NCBI GenBank assembly: GCA_031267715.1
Contig: JAIRYQ010000002.1
Coordinates: 434,001-498,000 of the forward strand
Length of the DNA stretch: 64,000 nucleotides
Direction of reading: 5' to 3'
From: Candidatus Endomicrobiellum glyptotermitis
GTDB taxonomy: Bacteria > Elusimicrobiota > Endomicrobiia > Endomicrobiales > Endomicrobiaceae
Part shown: piece after piece, positions 38,366-48,467 of the stretch
Numbering within the stretch: position 1 is the first letter of the stretch
Layout of the letters: each line of letters opens with the position of its first letter
Program-made: the position numbers and the translations under genes
Notes under the pieces: generated by a model
What the model was told of the DNA's origin: nothing
The model's input: only the letters and a program-made list of their open reading frames with translations
Database searches by the model: none

Positions 38366-38719
38366 AGATGAATCGCTTTCCCAAACTTCAACTTCACAGA
38401 TTTTGGCGTTTTCTGTCTCTGTGCATTTAAGTTGTTTTAGTATAAACAAAGCTATATTTTCAGAAGTCGGATTAACTCTATCAAAAGGACAAATTTCATT
38501 CAAAAACTTATGATCTAAAAATTCAATTATTTTGTTTAGATACATTTTAATATCTGTAAAATCTATAAGCATGCCTATATCATCAAGCTTAGTTCCACAA
38601 AAAACGGCTCTAATTTTCCAATTATGCCCATGTAGGTTTTCGCATTTACCTTTGTATCCCCGCAAACAATGAGCTGAAGAGAAATTTTTCTCAACTGAAA
38701 TTTTATATTTCACTTTCAC
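38339..38719 (-). CDS. queD: 6-carboxytetrahydropterin synthase QueD
   Basis: QueD makes 6-carboxy-5,6,7,8-tetrahydropterin from dihydroneopterin triphosphate for queuosine and related 7-deazapurine synthesis. The zinc ligands are in SSAHC and LHGHNW, the catalytic cysteine is in GKCENLHGH, and the GMLIDFTDIK, LDHKFLNE and PTSENIA motifs follow. At 126 residues it is full length. Translation appears to start at GTG (38717-38719), 5 bases after murI, so the two are coupled. No other queuosine genes are in the window, and a related fragment sits near 31.6 kb. Confidence 0.92.
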   Translation of the reverse strand: MKVKYKISVEKNFSSAHCLRGYKGKCENLHGHNWKIRAVFCGTKLDDIGMLIDFTDIKMYLNKIIEFLDHKFLNEICPFDRVNPTSENIALFILKQLKCTETENAKICEVEVWESDSSSAAIIIED

Positions 38720-38724
38720 TTCGC

Positions 38725-39552
38725 TTAACAGCTCATTTCTATTTTTTTAACATTAAAAATTTTTTTAGAAAAAAAACGACTGCCTATTCTCTTGAATTTA
38801 CCAGGATTGTCACTTACGTAGAACCTTAAAAACTTTTTGTTTTTTGTATTCGCAAGAAGATGCTTTTTATTTAGTATATTTCTAACTTCATCTGCCGTAG
38901 CTTCTGCGGAATCTATAAGAATAATTTTCTCACCAACATTTTTTTTCAAAGTTTTTTTAAGAAGAGGATAATGCGTGCACCCTAAAACCAGAGTGTCAAT
39001 TTGTTTGTCCAAAAGAGGCTCCACATACTTCTGCACTATGCTAGCTGTAACTTCAGCATCATTCCATCCCTCCTCAACAAGAGGAACTAATAAAGGACAT
39101 GCCTGCTGATATACTTTACATCTAGAAATTTTATTTATTTCTCGCAAATAGGATTTGCTGCCTATAGTGCCCTCAGTTCCTATAACACCTATTTTTTTAT
39201 TTTTAGATGCAAATACTGCAGCTTTTGATCCCGGTTTGACAACACCTATTACAGGTATTTTTAAAGTTTTCTTCAAAATCGGCAGAGCAAAAGCAGACGC
39301 TGTATTGCACGCTATAACAATCAGCTTAACTTTGCATTTTACTAAAAAAGAAGCTATTTCTTTAGAATATTTTACCACAGTATCTTTCGATTTTGAGCCA
39401 TAAGGAACGTGAGCGGTATCACCAAAATAAACAAAACTTTCTAAAGGAAAAACCTCGTCTATCGTAGACATCACGGTAAGTCCTCCAAATCCAGAGTCAA
39501 AAATTCCTATAGGATTGTTATTTATAGTTTTGTTTTTTGTCTTTGTTTGCAT
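38725..39552 (-). CDS. murI: Glutamate racemase
   Basis: MurI converts L- to D-glutamate for peptidoglycan. The two catalytic cysteines are present in the expected places: IACNTASAF and LGCTHYPLL. The nucleotide of the start region encodes GIFDSGFGGLTV, the family's N-terminal motif, and FGDTAHVPYG follows. Length 275 is normal. AAGGAG lies about 12 bases upstream of the ATG at 39550-39552. The gene overlaps the end of the upstream amidase by 35 bases, consistent with a compact rpe-amidase-murI-queD operon. Confidence 0.95.
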   Translation of the reverse strand: MQTKTKNKTINNNPIGIFDSGFGGLTVMSTIDEVFPLESFVYFGDTAHVPYGSKSKDTVVKYSKEIASFLVKCKVKLIVIACNTASAFALPILKKTLKIPVIGVVKPGSKAAVFASKNKKIGVIGTEGTIGSKSYLREINKISRCKVYQQACPLLVPLVEEGWNDAEVTASIVQKYVEPLLDKQIDTLVLGCTHYPLLKKTLKKNVGEKIILIDSAEATADEVRNILNKKHLLANTKNKKFLRFYVSDNPGKFKRIGSRFFSKKIFNVKKIEMSC

Positions 39553-41335
39553 AATACTTTACTACTCCTTCATATACTGAATTAGCTATTGCTACAACAA
39601 ATTTATTACCTGGAGCAACAAAATTTGCCTCTTGAGCGTAATTGCTTATATAAGCACTCTCTACAAGCACAGCAGGCATATTATAGGTAGTTCCTCTTAA
39701 TACATAAAAATTGGCCTGTTTTGGATCCCTGCTTGGGATCATAAGTTTTTGTTTAGTTTCACGGACTATAAAACCACACAATTCCAGAGACTCATTTAAA
39801 TATCTGTTTACACCTAAGGACCAAAACAAGCTTTGAACCATAGGACGATTTTTAACATGCACCTTTTCAATCTCCAAAACAGAATTTTCAAGAATTTCAG
39901 TCGCAGCGGCTCCAGGATCAGTGGCCTTATCCGAAAAAACATAAACCTCAAAACTATTTATTTCCCTTTTGAGATTTGCATTACAATGCACAGATATAAA
40001 TAAGTCAGCCTTACTATCGTTGGCTATATTGATCCTCCTGGGAAGAGAAATAAAAGTATCATCTTTTCTCGTAAGAATTATTTCGTAATCCTCGTTTTTG
40101 TCAAAAAGCGCCTTAAGTTCATAAACTATGGAAAGACTTACTTTTTTCTCTTTTACGCCATTAGGACCTACCGCACCCGCATCTTCACCGCCGTGCCCAG
40201 CATCAAGAACTATAATTTTTTTTTTACGTTTATTATCTTTTTGTTGCTTAAACGTAGCCTCTGCAACTGCATCTTGAGTATCGTCAATTATTGAAGGACT
40301 ATCATCAACTATGTTGTCATTTTCAAACTTTACGACGGGTATTTTCTCAAGATCTTTATTATCTTCATCATTTTCAATCAAAGGCGTAATTTCGTCTATT
40401 TGTGCTTCTCCGTGATTTTTATGAGGGGTTAAATCAATATCGACAGTAGTAGTATCTACGACAGCAGTAGCTACTTCCTTATCTGGCGCCGCAGACTCAA
40501 ATTCTTTTTCAGGCTTAACAATAACAACTGTTTTTTCTTCTAAATCACTTCCTGTTGAATCTAAATTTTTAGAGTGCGTAATATCAACAGATATCCTACT
40601 AGGTCTCGAAAGTAGTGAGGCCCTAATAAGTTTTGGAGGTTGTTGAAGATTGATTTTTATTAAGGCATACTTCCCTTCTTCAGTACCACACGTTATATCC
40701 TTTATGACACCGTTGTTTACGTGTATCAAATCGTGCCGCACTATGCCTCCTGATATTTTTATAACCACAGCCTCAGAAGACTTTAAAACATCATAAGATA
40801 AAGGCGCTTCAAGCTGAACAACAATTTGCGTGCCTTCTGGCATTGTAAAATATTTTACGGATAAAACATTCAAGTGATGTGTTATTTTTAATACTGAAGA
40901 TGGGGAATCCCACACAGTATCCGCTCTAGCAATTTCTACAAACTCTCTTGATGTAAGAAATTCGAGAGGTACGTAAATATCTTTATCTATAAACCTTGAA
41001 GGAAGAGACATTTTTTTTTCTTCTCTTCCTAAAACAACCCTCGTACTGTTTGCCTTAACATCTATCTTGCTGTTATTTAAATGCATCGTCACTTGAGAGC
41101 TCACAGGTTTCCATTCAAGAACGGCATTGTACATCTTAGCAATTTCTTTTATAGAAAAATAATCCGTTTGCCGAAAAACTCTATAAACACTCATACCTAA
41201 AAAAGGTTCTCCGTCAATAAACACATCGATAGTTTCTTTTGACGGAGTACCAGTTTTATTTTCTGCATACAAATAAACGGAAAAGAATATAGTTAGAAGC
41301 GAAAAAAATAAAACGACAAACTTTTTTTTTATCAT
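39518..41335 (-). CDS. N-acetylmuramoyl-L-alanine amidase (Amidase_3) with AMIN-like stalk
   Basis: This exported cell-wall hydrolase cuts the bond between muramic acid and the stem peptide and probably helps separate daughter cells. Residues 1-24 form a signal peptide (KKKFVVLFFSLLTIFFSVYLYA). A copper-amine-oxidase-N-like domain (about 30-150) and an AMIN-like region (150-250) precede an acidic, low-complexity linker (255-370). The C-terminal catalytic domain has the zinc ligands in DAGHGGEDAG near 380, GVKEKKVSL, ISVHCNA and the catalytic glutamate in LVESAYISN. The ATG overlaps the rpe stop by four bases. The acidic linker is long. Confidence 0.92.
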   Translation of the reverse strand: MIKKKFVVLFFSLLTIFFSVYLYAENKTGTPSKETIDVFIDGEPFLGMSVYRVFRQTDYFSIKEIAKMYNAVLEWKPVSSQVTMHLNNSKIDVKANSTRVVLGREEKKMSLPSRFIDKDIYVPLEFLTSREFVEIARADTVWDSPSSVLKITHHLNVLSVKYFTMPEGTQIVVQLEAPLSYDVLKSSEAVVIKISGGIVRHDLIHVNNGVIKDITCGTEEGKYALIKINLQQPPKLIRASLLSRPSRISVDITHSKNLDSTGSDLEEKTVVIVKPEKEFESAAPDKEVATAVVDTTTVDIDLTPHKNHGEAQIDEITPLIENDEDNKDLEKIPVVKFENDNIVDDSPSIIDDTQDAVAEATFKQQKDNKRKKKIIVLDAGHGGEDAGAVGPNGVKEKKVSLSIVYELKALFDKNEDYEIILTRKDDTFISLPRRINIANDSKADLFISVHCNANLKREINSFEVYVFSDKATDPGAAATEILENSVLEIEKVHVKNRPMVQSLFWSLGVNRYLNESLELCGFIVRETKQKLMIPSRDPKQANFYVLRGTTYNMPAVLVESAYISNYAQEANFVAPGNKFVVAIANSVYEGVVKYYANKDKKQNYK

Positions 41336-41985
41336 ACCAAAAGAGATTTTACAGCTAGACTCGGATTTTTTGCTGAAAAAATATAACTCCCACTAACTAA
41401 TACGTCTACACCTGCATTAGTACAAACTGAAGCAGTCTGAGAATTAATTCCACCATCAACTTCTATAAAACAGTCGTAATTATTCTTATCAATGATTTTT
41501 CTCAAATCTTTTATTTTATAAATCATGTCTCCAATAAAAGATTGTCCGCTGAAACCTGGTTCAACTGCCATGACTAAGACTAGGTCAATATAAGGGATTA
41601 AATACTCTATTTCAGAAACAGAAGTTTTAGGTTTTATCGATACACCTACCTTAATACCTGACGATTTTATGTCATCTATTAATTTTTTTTTGTCAGCTAG
41701 AACTTCATTATGAAAAGTTATTAAATCTGCTCCTGCTCTCCGAAATTCTCGCCAACACTTCTCAGGACTTGTTGTCATTAGATGTACATCAAATAACAGC
41801 TTAGTTACATTTCTTAACGATTTTACAACTAAAGGCCCCACGGTGGTGATACTTGGCACAAAATGTCCGTCCATAACGTCAATATGAATCCATTCTGCTC
41901 CAGACTCTTCTAACATTTTCACATTATGTTCCAACGCAACAAAATTTGCCGACAAAATCGATGGAGCAACTATAACCTTTTTCAT
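41332..41985 (-). CDS. rpe: Ribulose-phosphate 3-epimerase
   Basis: Rpe interconverts ribulose-5-phosphate and xylulose-5-phosphate in the pentose phosphate pathway. The TIM-barrel protein of 217 residues shows APSILSANF, HIDVMDGHFVPSITTVGPLVV, DVHLMT, VMAVEPGFSGQSF and VDGGINSQTA, the standard metal- and phosphate-binding motifs. It starts with ATG at 41983-41985, and its stop overlaps the amidase start (ATGA). About 70 bases separate it from the PASTA protein. Confidence 0.96.
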   Translation of the reverse strand: MKKVIVAPSILSANFVALEHNVKMLEESGAEWIHIDVMDGHFVPSITTVGPLVVKSLRNVTKLLFDVHLMTTSPEKCWREFRRAGADLITFHNEVLADKKKLIDDIKSSGIKVGVSIKPKTSVSEIEYLIPYIDLVLVMAVEPGFSGQSFIGDMIYKIKDLRKIIDKNNYDCFIEVDGGINSQTASVCTNAGVDVLVSGSYIFSAKNPSLAVKSLLV

Positions 41986-42055
41986 TATTTATTCACTTCA
42001 AAATCAAGAATACTAAAACCCGCTCTCTATCATTTTTACTTTACTAGAAAAAGAA

Positions 42056-42763
42056 CTAACTCAACCATAAATCAATACTTTTAAAATTTGTTATATCTTC
42101 GTCTGGTTCTGGAGACTGCCTCACAATAATATTCGTTTTAGGGATATCGCAACTTGAAACAACATTTATTTTTATACCTCGCCCAAATGCCCAAATTCTA
42201 GCTTCTCTAATATCTTTATTTAAAAAACTTGGCATGAGAATCATTCCCTCTGGGGGAGAACCATCTGAAACAACAACGTTTATAACAGAATATTTACCTA
42301 TTGCAGATCCAGGTTCAGCATCCTGAGAAATAACTACACCCCTATTTACCACAACAGAATATTTCCTTGAAACCTCACCAATAACTAAAGCTGAATTTTT
42401 TAGGGAAATATCCGCAGAGCGAACAGTCTGTCCAACAAGATTTGGAACATAAACCATCTCTCCACCTCTACTTATTGAAACTTTAACAACTCTCCCTTCT
42501 TTGACACTCATTCCCGCAGGAGGATCTTGCCTCAAAATCACTCCCGCAAGAACATTTTGGTTAAATTCCTCACTTTCTTTTTTTAGACCACAACCTACAT
42601 TTGAAAGCTCATCTAAGGCTTTGTAAAGAGTCTTCCCGACAACGCTAGGTACCACAATCTCTTTTTTATTGCGAACAAAAGCCCCCATAATCATATTAAA
42701 GGCAAAATAAATGACAACAATAACTACTGATACTAAAGCAAACAATTTTAACGGTCTACTCAA
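42056..42763 (-). CDS. Membrane-anchored PASTA-domain protein
   Basis: The 235-residue protein has one N-terminal membrane anchor (residues 5-28, KLFALVSVVIVVIYFAFNMI) followed by three PASTA repeats of about 65 residues. Each repeat starts with a version of VPNLVGQTVRSADISLKNSA, with ILRQDPPAGMSVKEG and VISQDAEPGSAIGKY at the ends. PASTA domains bind peptidoglycan fragments and usually sit on Ser/Thr kinases or class B penicillin-binding proteins, but here no kinase or transpeptidase domain is attached. The start is TTG with GAGGTGG upstream. Next to rpe and the amidase, a role in cell-wall sensing or assembly is plausible. Confidence 0.88.
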   Translation of the reverse strand: MSRPLKLFALVSVVIVVIYFAFNMIMGAFVRNKKEIVVPSVVGKTLYKALDELSNVGCGLKKESEEFNQNVLAGVILRQDPPAGMSVKEGRVVKVSISRGGEMVYVPNLVGQTVRSADISLKNSALVIGEVSRKYSVVVNRGVVISQDAEPGSAIGKYSVINVVVSDGSPPEGMILMPSFLNKDIREARIWAFGRGIKINVVSSCDIPKTNIIVRQSPEPDEDITNFKSIDLWLS

Positions 42764-42829
42764 TGAAATCCCACCTCGACACTGCAGTATTTTAATAATC
42801 TACTAAAACAAATCCGTCTTATCTGAACT

Positions 42830-43834
42830 CTATTTTTTAATCCAAACCATCTTGGATCGCAATCTTGCTCCAACTTTCTCAATCATCCTATCACTTATTT
42901 CTTTTCTTGATCTAGTAAAAGATAGCCTTCCAATTTTATTCTCTTTAAGCCAATCATCTGCAAATTTTCCAGATTGTATATTGGCTAAAACCTTCTTCAT
43001 TTCCGTCCTAGTAGCATCATTTATTATTTTTTTTCCTGTTACGTATTCACCATATTCAGCAGTATCGGAAATTGAATAATTCATTTTACTAAAACCACCT
43101 TCAAATATTAAATCCACAATAAGTTTTACTTCATGCAAACATTCAAAATAGGCTATTTCAGGTTGGTAGCCTGCAGATACAAGAGTTTCAAAACCAGAAT
43201 TTATCAATTCTACAAGCCCACCACAAAGGACCACTTGCTCGCCGAACAGATCAGTTTCAGTTTCTTCTGTAAAAGTTGTTTCCAGTACCCCCGCTCTAGT
43301 ACCCCCTATACCTTTCGCATATGCAAGAGCCAAGTCTTTCGCTCTCCCGCTCGCATTTTGTTCAACAGCTATCAAGCATGGAACACCTTTACCTTCCTCA
43401 TATTGCCTCCTTACTAAATGTCCCGGACCCTTAGGTGCAACCATAATTACATCCAAATCCGACATGGGAATTATTTGTTTGAAGCGTATATTGAAACCAT
43501 GAGAAAAGCTCAAAATTGCTTCATTCTTAATATTCGGTTTTATGTCTGCTTCCCAAACCTCTTTTTGAACTTCGTCTGGCAAAAGAATATGAACCCAATC
43601 TGCCTGCTTAACCGCTTCAGTAACACTTAACGGTTTCCAGCCATCTTCTATAGCTTTTCTATAATTATCTCCGCCAGGTCTTTGCGCCACCACCACATTT
43701 AAACCAGAGTCTTTAAGGTTTAAAGCATGCGCATGTCCTTGACTTCCATAACCCAAAACAGCAATGGTTTTACCCTGCAAAAAATCCAAACTAGCATCAT
43801 TTTCATAGTACATTTTTGCCCCTGTCACTTTCAT
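42830..43834 (-). CDS. ilvC: Ketol-acid reductoisomerase (class I)
   Basis: IlvC rearranges and reduces acetolactate or acetohydroxybutyrate in valine, isoleucine and leucine synthesis. The Rossmann part shows [19 protein letters not shown] (27-44), [18 protein letters not shown], and the knotted domain has [16 protein letters not shown] and [12 protein letters not shown] with the Mg-binding acids. Length 334 is class I. In the cofactor loop the usual serine positions are changed ([13 protein letters not shown]55/D56/N57). AAGGAG is only 2 bases from the ATG, so the GTG two codons later (43826-43828) may be the true start. It follows ilvH on the same strand. Confidence 0.96.
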   Translation of the reverse strand: MKVTGAKMYYENDASLDFLQGKTIAVLGYGSQGHAHALNLKDSGLNVVVAQRPGGDNYRKAIEDGWKPLSVTEAVKQADWVHILLPDEVQKEVWEADIKPNIKNEAILSFSHGFNIRFKQIIPMSDLDVIMVAPKGPGHLVRRQYEEGKGVPCLIAVEQNASGRAKDLALAYAKGIGGTRAGVLETTFTEETETDLFGEQVVLCGGLVELINSGFETLVSAGYQPEIAYFECLHEVKLIVDLIFEGGFSKMNYSISDTAEYGEYVTGKKIINDATRTEMKKVLANIQSGKFADDWLKENKIGRLSFTRSRKEISDRMIEKVGARLRSKMVWIKK

Positions 43835-43870
43835 TCTCCTTATTTATTTCCATATTTTGATTTCTATTCG

Positions 43871-44377
43871 TTATCTACCACTACTTACTTTGATAATACT
43901 TTGACCACGACCTAAAGCAACAATACCTGTCCTGCACATCTCTTTTATACCACAAGGCATAACTTTCCTAACAAAAGCACTAATCTTATCCTCACTGCCA
44001 GTCACTTCGACAATGACTGAGCTTTGCGATATATCAACAATTTTTGATCTAAAAATTTCAACCATCTGCATAACCTCATTGCGATTAGACTTATTTAAGC
44101 TTATTTTTACAAGACAAGCACCCCTCTCAACATACTCAATATTATCGTTAAATTCATTAACTTTTATTACATCAATAAGCTTATTTAGCTGTTTTGTAAC
44201 CTGTTCAAGAATGCAGTCATCGCTTTTTACGACGATAGTCATTCTTGAAATTGCCGGGTCCTCAGTTTCGCCTACCGCAAGAGAGTCTATGTTAAATCCG
44301 CGCGCCGCAAAAAGAGTAGATATTCTTGCCAGAACACCAAACTTATTTTCAACTAAAACTGAAATTGCATGACGCAC
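43871..44377 (-). CDS. ilvH: Acetolactate synthase small (regulatory) subunit
   Basis: The small subunit activates acetolactate synthase and gives it valine feedback sensitivity. The ACT domain opens with [18 protein letters not shown] and [10 protein letters not shown], followed by a second ACT-like half. I place the start at GTG 44375-44377, where GGAGGA lies 6 bases upstream. This makes the protein begin (M)RHAISV, exactly as family members do. Frames starting at 44389 or 44401 are possible but would include the ribosome site. Length about 168 residues. It lies 66 bases after ilvB. Confidence 0.94.
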   Translation of the reverse strand: MRHAISVLVENKFGVLARISTLFAARGFNIDSLAVGETEDPAISRMTIVVKSDDCILEQVTKQLNKLIDVIKVNEFNDNIEYVERGACLVKISLNKSNRNEVMQMVEIFRSKIVDISQSSVIVEVTGSEDKISAFVRKVMPCGIKEMCRTGIVALGRGQSIIKVSSGR

Positions 44378-44443
44378 AACATCCTCCATATGTAAAAACA
44401 CTAAACCAATTCCAATAAATATTTAGAAAAAAAACAAACTCCA

Positions 44444-46180
44444 CTATCCGTTCATGCGCGTAACAATGTTGTCAAGAGATGCACCCGCAGGAACCATAGG
44501 AAAAACATTTTCTTCTATTTCAGTCCATATATCAAGAACTACCGAATTCTTTGTTCCAAGCATTTTTTTTAAAGCTGGTTCTACATCTTTTTTTTCAGTC
44601 ACACGCATTCCCAAAGCGCCATAACTTTGTGCCCATTTTAAAAAATCAGGAATATAAACAGGACAGGTATCCCTTCTTGGTGTGTTACACCATTTTGGAC
44701 ATTTCTTACGCTTTGCAAGACAAATGTGAGAATACCTTTTACCATAAAACATTTCTTGCCATTGGCGCACATTCCCAAGACATTGATTATTTAATATAAC
44801 AACTTTGACATTAATGTCATTTAATACCGCCACAGCCATCTCTTGCATATTCATCTGGAAAGAACCGTCACCCGCCACAACTACGACCTCTTTATCAGGA
44901 TTTCCAAACTTCGCTCCGATACCAGCGGGGTAACCAAAACCCATGGTTCCAAGCCCTCCAGAGCTCAAAAACAAACGCGAATTTTTAGCCTTATAATACT
45001 GCGCCGCCCACATTTGATGCTGCCCAACTTCCGTTACAACAATCGCATCTCCTTTTGTAAGTTCAGAAATCTTTTCAACTACATACTGCGGATGAAGTTT
45101 ATCATCATCCCTATTATACCACAAAGGATGTTCAGTCTTCCATGTGTCAATCATCCTAAGCCAATCTTTTCTATCTTTACTATCTATAAGAGCAATCATT
45201 TCTTTTAAAACAGTTTTTGCATCACCCACTACAGGGACATCGGCATCAACAACTTTCGATATAGCCGTAGGATCTATATCAATGTGAATCTTCTTAGCTT
45301 TCTTAGCAAACTCACAAACTTTTCCTGTACATCTATCGTCAAATCTTGCACCAACAGCTACAATAACGTCCGCTGTTTGCACCACTTTATTAGCACAAAA
45401 AGTCCCGTGCATTCCTAACATCCCCAAGCTTAAACTTGTATCAAGCGGATATGCACCAATGGCTAAGAGAGTATTTGTAACAGGAATATCGGCTTTTTTT
45501 GATATTTCAAAAATCTCACTTTCCGCATTAGAAGCAACAACACCAGCACCTATGTAGAACACAGGTTTTTCACTCTTATTTATAATTTCAGCTGCCTTTT
45601 TAATCTGCACTGAATGTCCACTGTAATTAGGTCTATAAGAACGTATATCGACTTTATCAGGATAAACAAACTCACAAAATGCACGTTGTACATCAATTGG
45701 AACATCAACTAAAACAGGACCGGGCCTACCCGTGGTCGCAATATAAAACGCTTCTTTTAAAGTTCTTGCTAAATCGTTCACATTTTTAACCAAAAAATTA
45801 TGTTTCGTAACCGGCCTTGTGATGCCTATTATATCTGCTTCTTGGAAAGCATCCTGACCAATAACGTCCGTCGCAACCTGTCCACTAATTCCAACCAAAG
45901 GAACAGAATCCATATACGCATTACAAAGCCCTGTAACCACATTTGTAGCCCCCGGACCCGAAGTAACTATAAACACCCCCGGTTTACCTGTAGATCGAGC
46001 ATAACCATCAGCCATATGCGAAGCCGCCTGCTCATGTCTTACTAAAACAAAATTTAACTCTGATCCATGAACCGCGTCAAAGATTGGCAACGCCTGTCCC
46101 CCAGGAAGTCCAAATACTACTTCAACGTCCTCTCTTAACAAACTCTCAACTAAAATCTGAGACCCTGTCCTCCTTACCAT
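44444..46180 (-). CDS. ilvB: Acetolactate synthase large subunit
   Basis: The ThDP- and FAD-dependent enzyme condenses pyruvate with pyruvate or 2-oxobutyrate, the first common step to branched-chain amino acids. The 578-residue protein has the catalytic glutamate E50 in VRHEQAASH, the FAD-domain GMLGMHGT, and the ThDP motif GDGS...NN (438-465). A segment after QEMFYGKRYSH carries four cysteines (C487, C494, C498, C506: ICLAKRKKCPKWCNTPRRDT) that most IlvB proteins lack, possibly a metal site. AAGGAT precedes the ATG at 46178-46180. First gene of ilvB-ilvH-ilvC. Confidence 0.96.
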   Translation of the reverse strand: MVRRTGSQILVESLLREDVEVVFGLPGGQALPIFDAVHGSELNFVLVRHEQAASHMADGYARSTGKPGVFIVTSGPGATNVVTGLCNAYMDSVPLVGISGQVATDVIGQDAFQEADIIGITRPVTKHNFLVKNVNDLARTLKEAFYIATTGRPGPVLVDVPIDVQRAFCEFVYPDKVDIRSYRPNYSGHSVQIKKAAEIINKSEKPVFYIGAGVVASNAESEIFEISKKADIPVTNTLLAIGAYPLDTSLSLGMLGMHGTFCANKVVQTADVIVAVGARFDDRCTGKVCEFAKKAKKIHIDIDPTAISKVVDADVPVVGDAKTVLKEMIALIDSKDRKDWLRMIDTWKTEHPLWYNRDDDKLHPQYVVEKISELTKGDAIVVTEVGQHQMWAAQYYKAKNSRLFLSSGGLGTMGFGYPAGIGAKFGNPDKEVVVVAGDGSFQMNMQEMAVAVLNDINVKVVILNNQCLGNVRQWQEMFYGKRYSHICLAKRKKCPKWCNTPRRDTCPVYIPDFLKWAQSYGALGMRVTEKKDVEPALKKMLGTKNSVVLDIWTEIEENVFPMVPAGASLDNIVTRMNG

Positions 46181-46497
46181 ACCAACACTTTATCCTTGAT
46201 CAATTTACTTAAGCTCCAATTAAACTCACGACTACCGCACACTCCTTAGTTATTGTACAAAATTTTCGGCACACATACACACATAACCAACAAAAAATCT
46301 TTCAAAAAATCCAAATGTCACCAGTGTACCAGATACAAAATACACAATTTTTATACTACCTCTCTACTTTCTGACAACAACTTTACGTCACAAACCACTA
46401 CGACAAGCATCCACAGCAAGAAACAACGCATCTTAGATAGTTGCTTTTAAAAATATCGCTTTAATAATCAATAGAGCAGCAAAAAAAACAATTTTTC
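46181..46497. other. Gap between ilvD and ilvB
   Basis: About 320 bases upstream of ilvB and downstream of ilvD. I searched for a T-box or leader peptide with runs of branched-chain codons and did not find one. The short plus-strand frame at 46253-46450 is not convincing. Probably contains the ilvB promoter. Confidence 0.4.
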
Positions 46498-48147
46498 TTA
46501 TTTCAATACAGCACCTGTATCTGCTGATTGCACCAACCTAGCATAACGCACCATATAACCGGTTTTAATTTTAGGTTCAGGTTTTATGACTTTAGTAACT
46601 CTTTCTTTTAATTCAGAACATGTCAATTCAACATTTAGAGTCCTTTGCGGTATATTAATGTTTATTATATCACCGTTCCTAATTACAGCAATCATCCCAC
46701 CTGCTGCAGCCTCTGGAGAAATATGTCCTATACACGGTCCTCTTGTACCACCCGAAAACCGCCCATCTGTAAGAAGAGCTACTGAATCGCTCAAACCCAT
46801 ACCTTGCAACGCACTCGTAGGACTCAACATTTCTCTCATACCGGGCCCCCCTGCTGGCCCCTCATACCTTATGACAACAACATCACCAGAAACAATTTCT
46901 TTAGCAAGTATAGCTCTCATAGCATCATCCTCACAATCAAACACTCGCGCCCTACCTGAAAAAACCCTCATCTTATCACTTACAGCAGCTTGTTTAACAA
47001 CACAGCCGTTAGGAGCAATATTTCCTTTTAAAACCGCAATACCGCCTTCAGATTTATAAGGACTTCCTACCCTTATAACATTTTCATCTAGAATTTCAGC
47101 TGATTCTGCGATTTCAATTATATCACTCCCAGACACTGTTTTAGAATTAACTAAATTTTTCTTAATTGCAAAGAGTACTGCTGATATTCCGCCAGCAACA
47201 TCCAAATCTTCCATGTAGTGGTCGCCTGCCGGTTCTAAACAAGCAATTTGCGGAGTTTTTTTAGAAATTTCATCAAATAACTCAAGCGGCAGCTTCATGT
47301 TAAATTCATTAGCTATTGCAGGAAGGTGCAACACCGTATTTGTAGAACCACCCAAAGCCATATCCACTGAAATTGCATTTTTAAAAGCGTTTATCGTTAA
47401 AATATCACAAGGTTTTATATCTTCCTTTATAAGTTCCACAACTCTTATACCAGACTCATAAGCAATTCTTTTCTTCTTTGCGCTAACAGCAAGAGCAGTG
47501 GCACAACCTTCCATAGACATGCCCATTGCCTCGGCTAGACACGCCATAGTATTAGCAGTGTACATCCCCTGACATGCACCAGCCCCCGGACATGCCGCCA
47601 TTTCTAAATCTTCAAGTTGCTTTTCAGTAATTTTTCCGCATTGAAACTGCCCGACCGCTTCAAAAGTATCCCTTACCATAGAACGTCTTCTTCCTTTGTA
47701 CATACCAGCCAACATAGCCCCTGCAGTAACAACAATTGAAGGTATGTTGAGCCTTGATGCCGCCATAAGCATCCCCGGCGTAACCTTATCGCAATTCGAC
47801 AAAAGAACAAGACCATCTAACATATGAGCGTTTGTAACTGTTTCTATCAAATCTGCAATTATTTCTCTCGAGCCAAGAGAGTAATGCATGCCACTATGTC
47901 CCATGGCTATACCGTCACAAACTGCAGGAGCTGAAAAAATAAAAGGAACCCCACCACCTGCCGCAATGCCTCTTTCTATATATCTTTCTAAATCTCGCAT
48001 CGTAACATGGCCCGGAACTAAGTCAGTGAATGACGAGGCAATCCCCACAAAAGGTTTATCTAAATCTTTCGGACTTATTCCAGTGGAGTACAGCAAGCTC
48101 CTATTCGGTGCTCTTATTGCACCTCTTTTTATCTGATCGCTTCTCAT
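46498..48147 (-). CDS. ilvD: Dihydroxy-acid dehydratase
   Basis: IlvD is an Fe-S dehydratase that makes the 2-oxo acids in valine and isoleucine synthesis. Cluster cysteines are visible in [12 protein letters not shown] and [17 protein letters not shown], with the C-terminal [20 protein letters not shown] motif. The N-terminal [20 protein letters not shown] is typical. 549 residues, full length. GGAG lies upstream of the ATG at 48145-48147. It completes a set of ilvBHCD, lacking only an aminotransferase for valine. As an oxygen-sensitive Fe-S enzyme it depends on the local IscU system. Confidence 0.96.
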   Translation of the reverse strand: MRSDQIKRGAIRAPNRSLLYSTGISPKDLDKPFVGIASSFTDLVPGHVTMRDLERYIERGIAAGGGVPFIFSAPAVCDGIAMGHSGMHYSLGSREIIADLIETVTNAHMLDGLVLLSNCDKVTPGMLMAASRLNIPSIVVTAGAMLAGMYKGRRRSMVRDTFEAVGQFQCGKITEKQLEDLEMAACPGAGACQGMYTANTMACLAEAMGMSMEGCATALAVSAKKKRIAYESGIRVVELIKEDIKPCDILTINAFKNAISVDMALGGSTNTVLHLPAIANEFNMKLPLELFDEISKKTPQIACLEPAGDHYMEDLDVAGGISAVLFAIKKNLVNSKTVSGSDIIEIAESAEILDENVIRVGSPYKSEGGIAVLKGNIAPNGCVVKQAAVSDKMRVFSGRARVFDCEDDAMRAILAKEIVSGDVVVIRYEGPAGGPGMREMLSPTSALQGMGLSDSVALLTDGRFSGGTRGPCIGHISPEAAAGGMIAVIRNGDIININIPQRTLNVELTCSELKERVTKVIKPEPKIKTGYMVRYARLVQSADTGAVLK

Positions 48148-48372
48148 TCTAAACTCCGTTGTCTAACCATTACGCTTTATATTATATTAGATTCAGTTTT
48201 TAAATTTCTTTTCACTCACTTTTTATCTGCGCCACAGTACGAATTTATGAATGCACTTCCTTACCGATTATATCACAAATATCTATCAAATGTGCAAAAG
48301 CGTACAGATAAACTTTGATGATATGGGAATAATCTGATAGAAATAATATGTATCACAAGTCAAACGCTGAAT

Positions 48373-48400
48373 TTGAATTTTCTAAAAAATTGAGTATAAT
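48373..48400 (+). promoter_or_regulatory. Putative promoter for tRNA-Asn and guaB
   Basis: TTGAAT at 48373-48378 and a consensus TATAAT at 48395-48400 are separated by 16 bases and lie about 60-70 bases upstream of the tRNA-Asn gene. It is the best promoter match I noticed in the window. The tRNA and guaB are 122 bases apart with no obvious strong terminator, so both may be read from it. Confidence 0.5.
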
Positions 48401-48467
48401 CAGGGTGAAATTAGGGCTTATTCATATCGAGGTATATTGAGGTGTGATGTGATAATATATGATGAGT

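Noticed and set aside
46181-46497. T-box or leader-peptide attenuator before ilvB
   Set aside because: No T-box core (AGGGTGGnACCGCG), no run of Ile/Leu/Val codons in a small frame, and no terminator-like hairpin were found.
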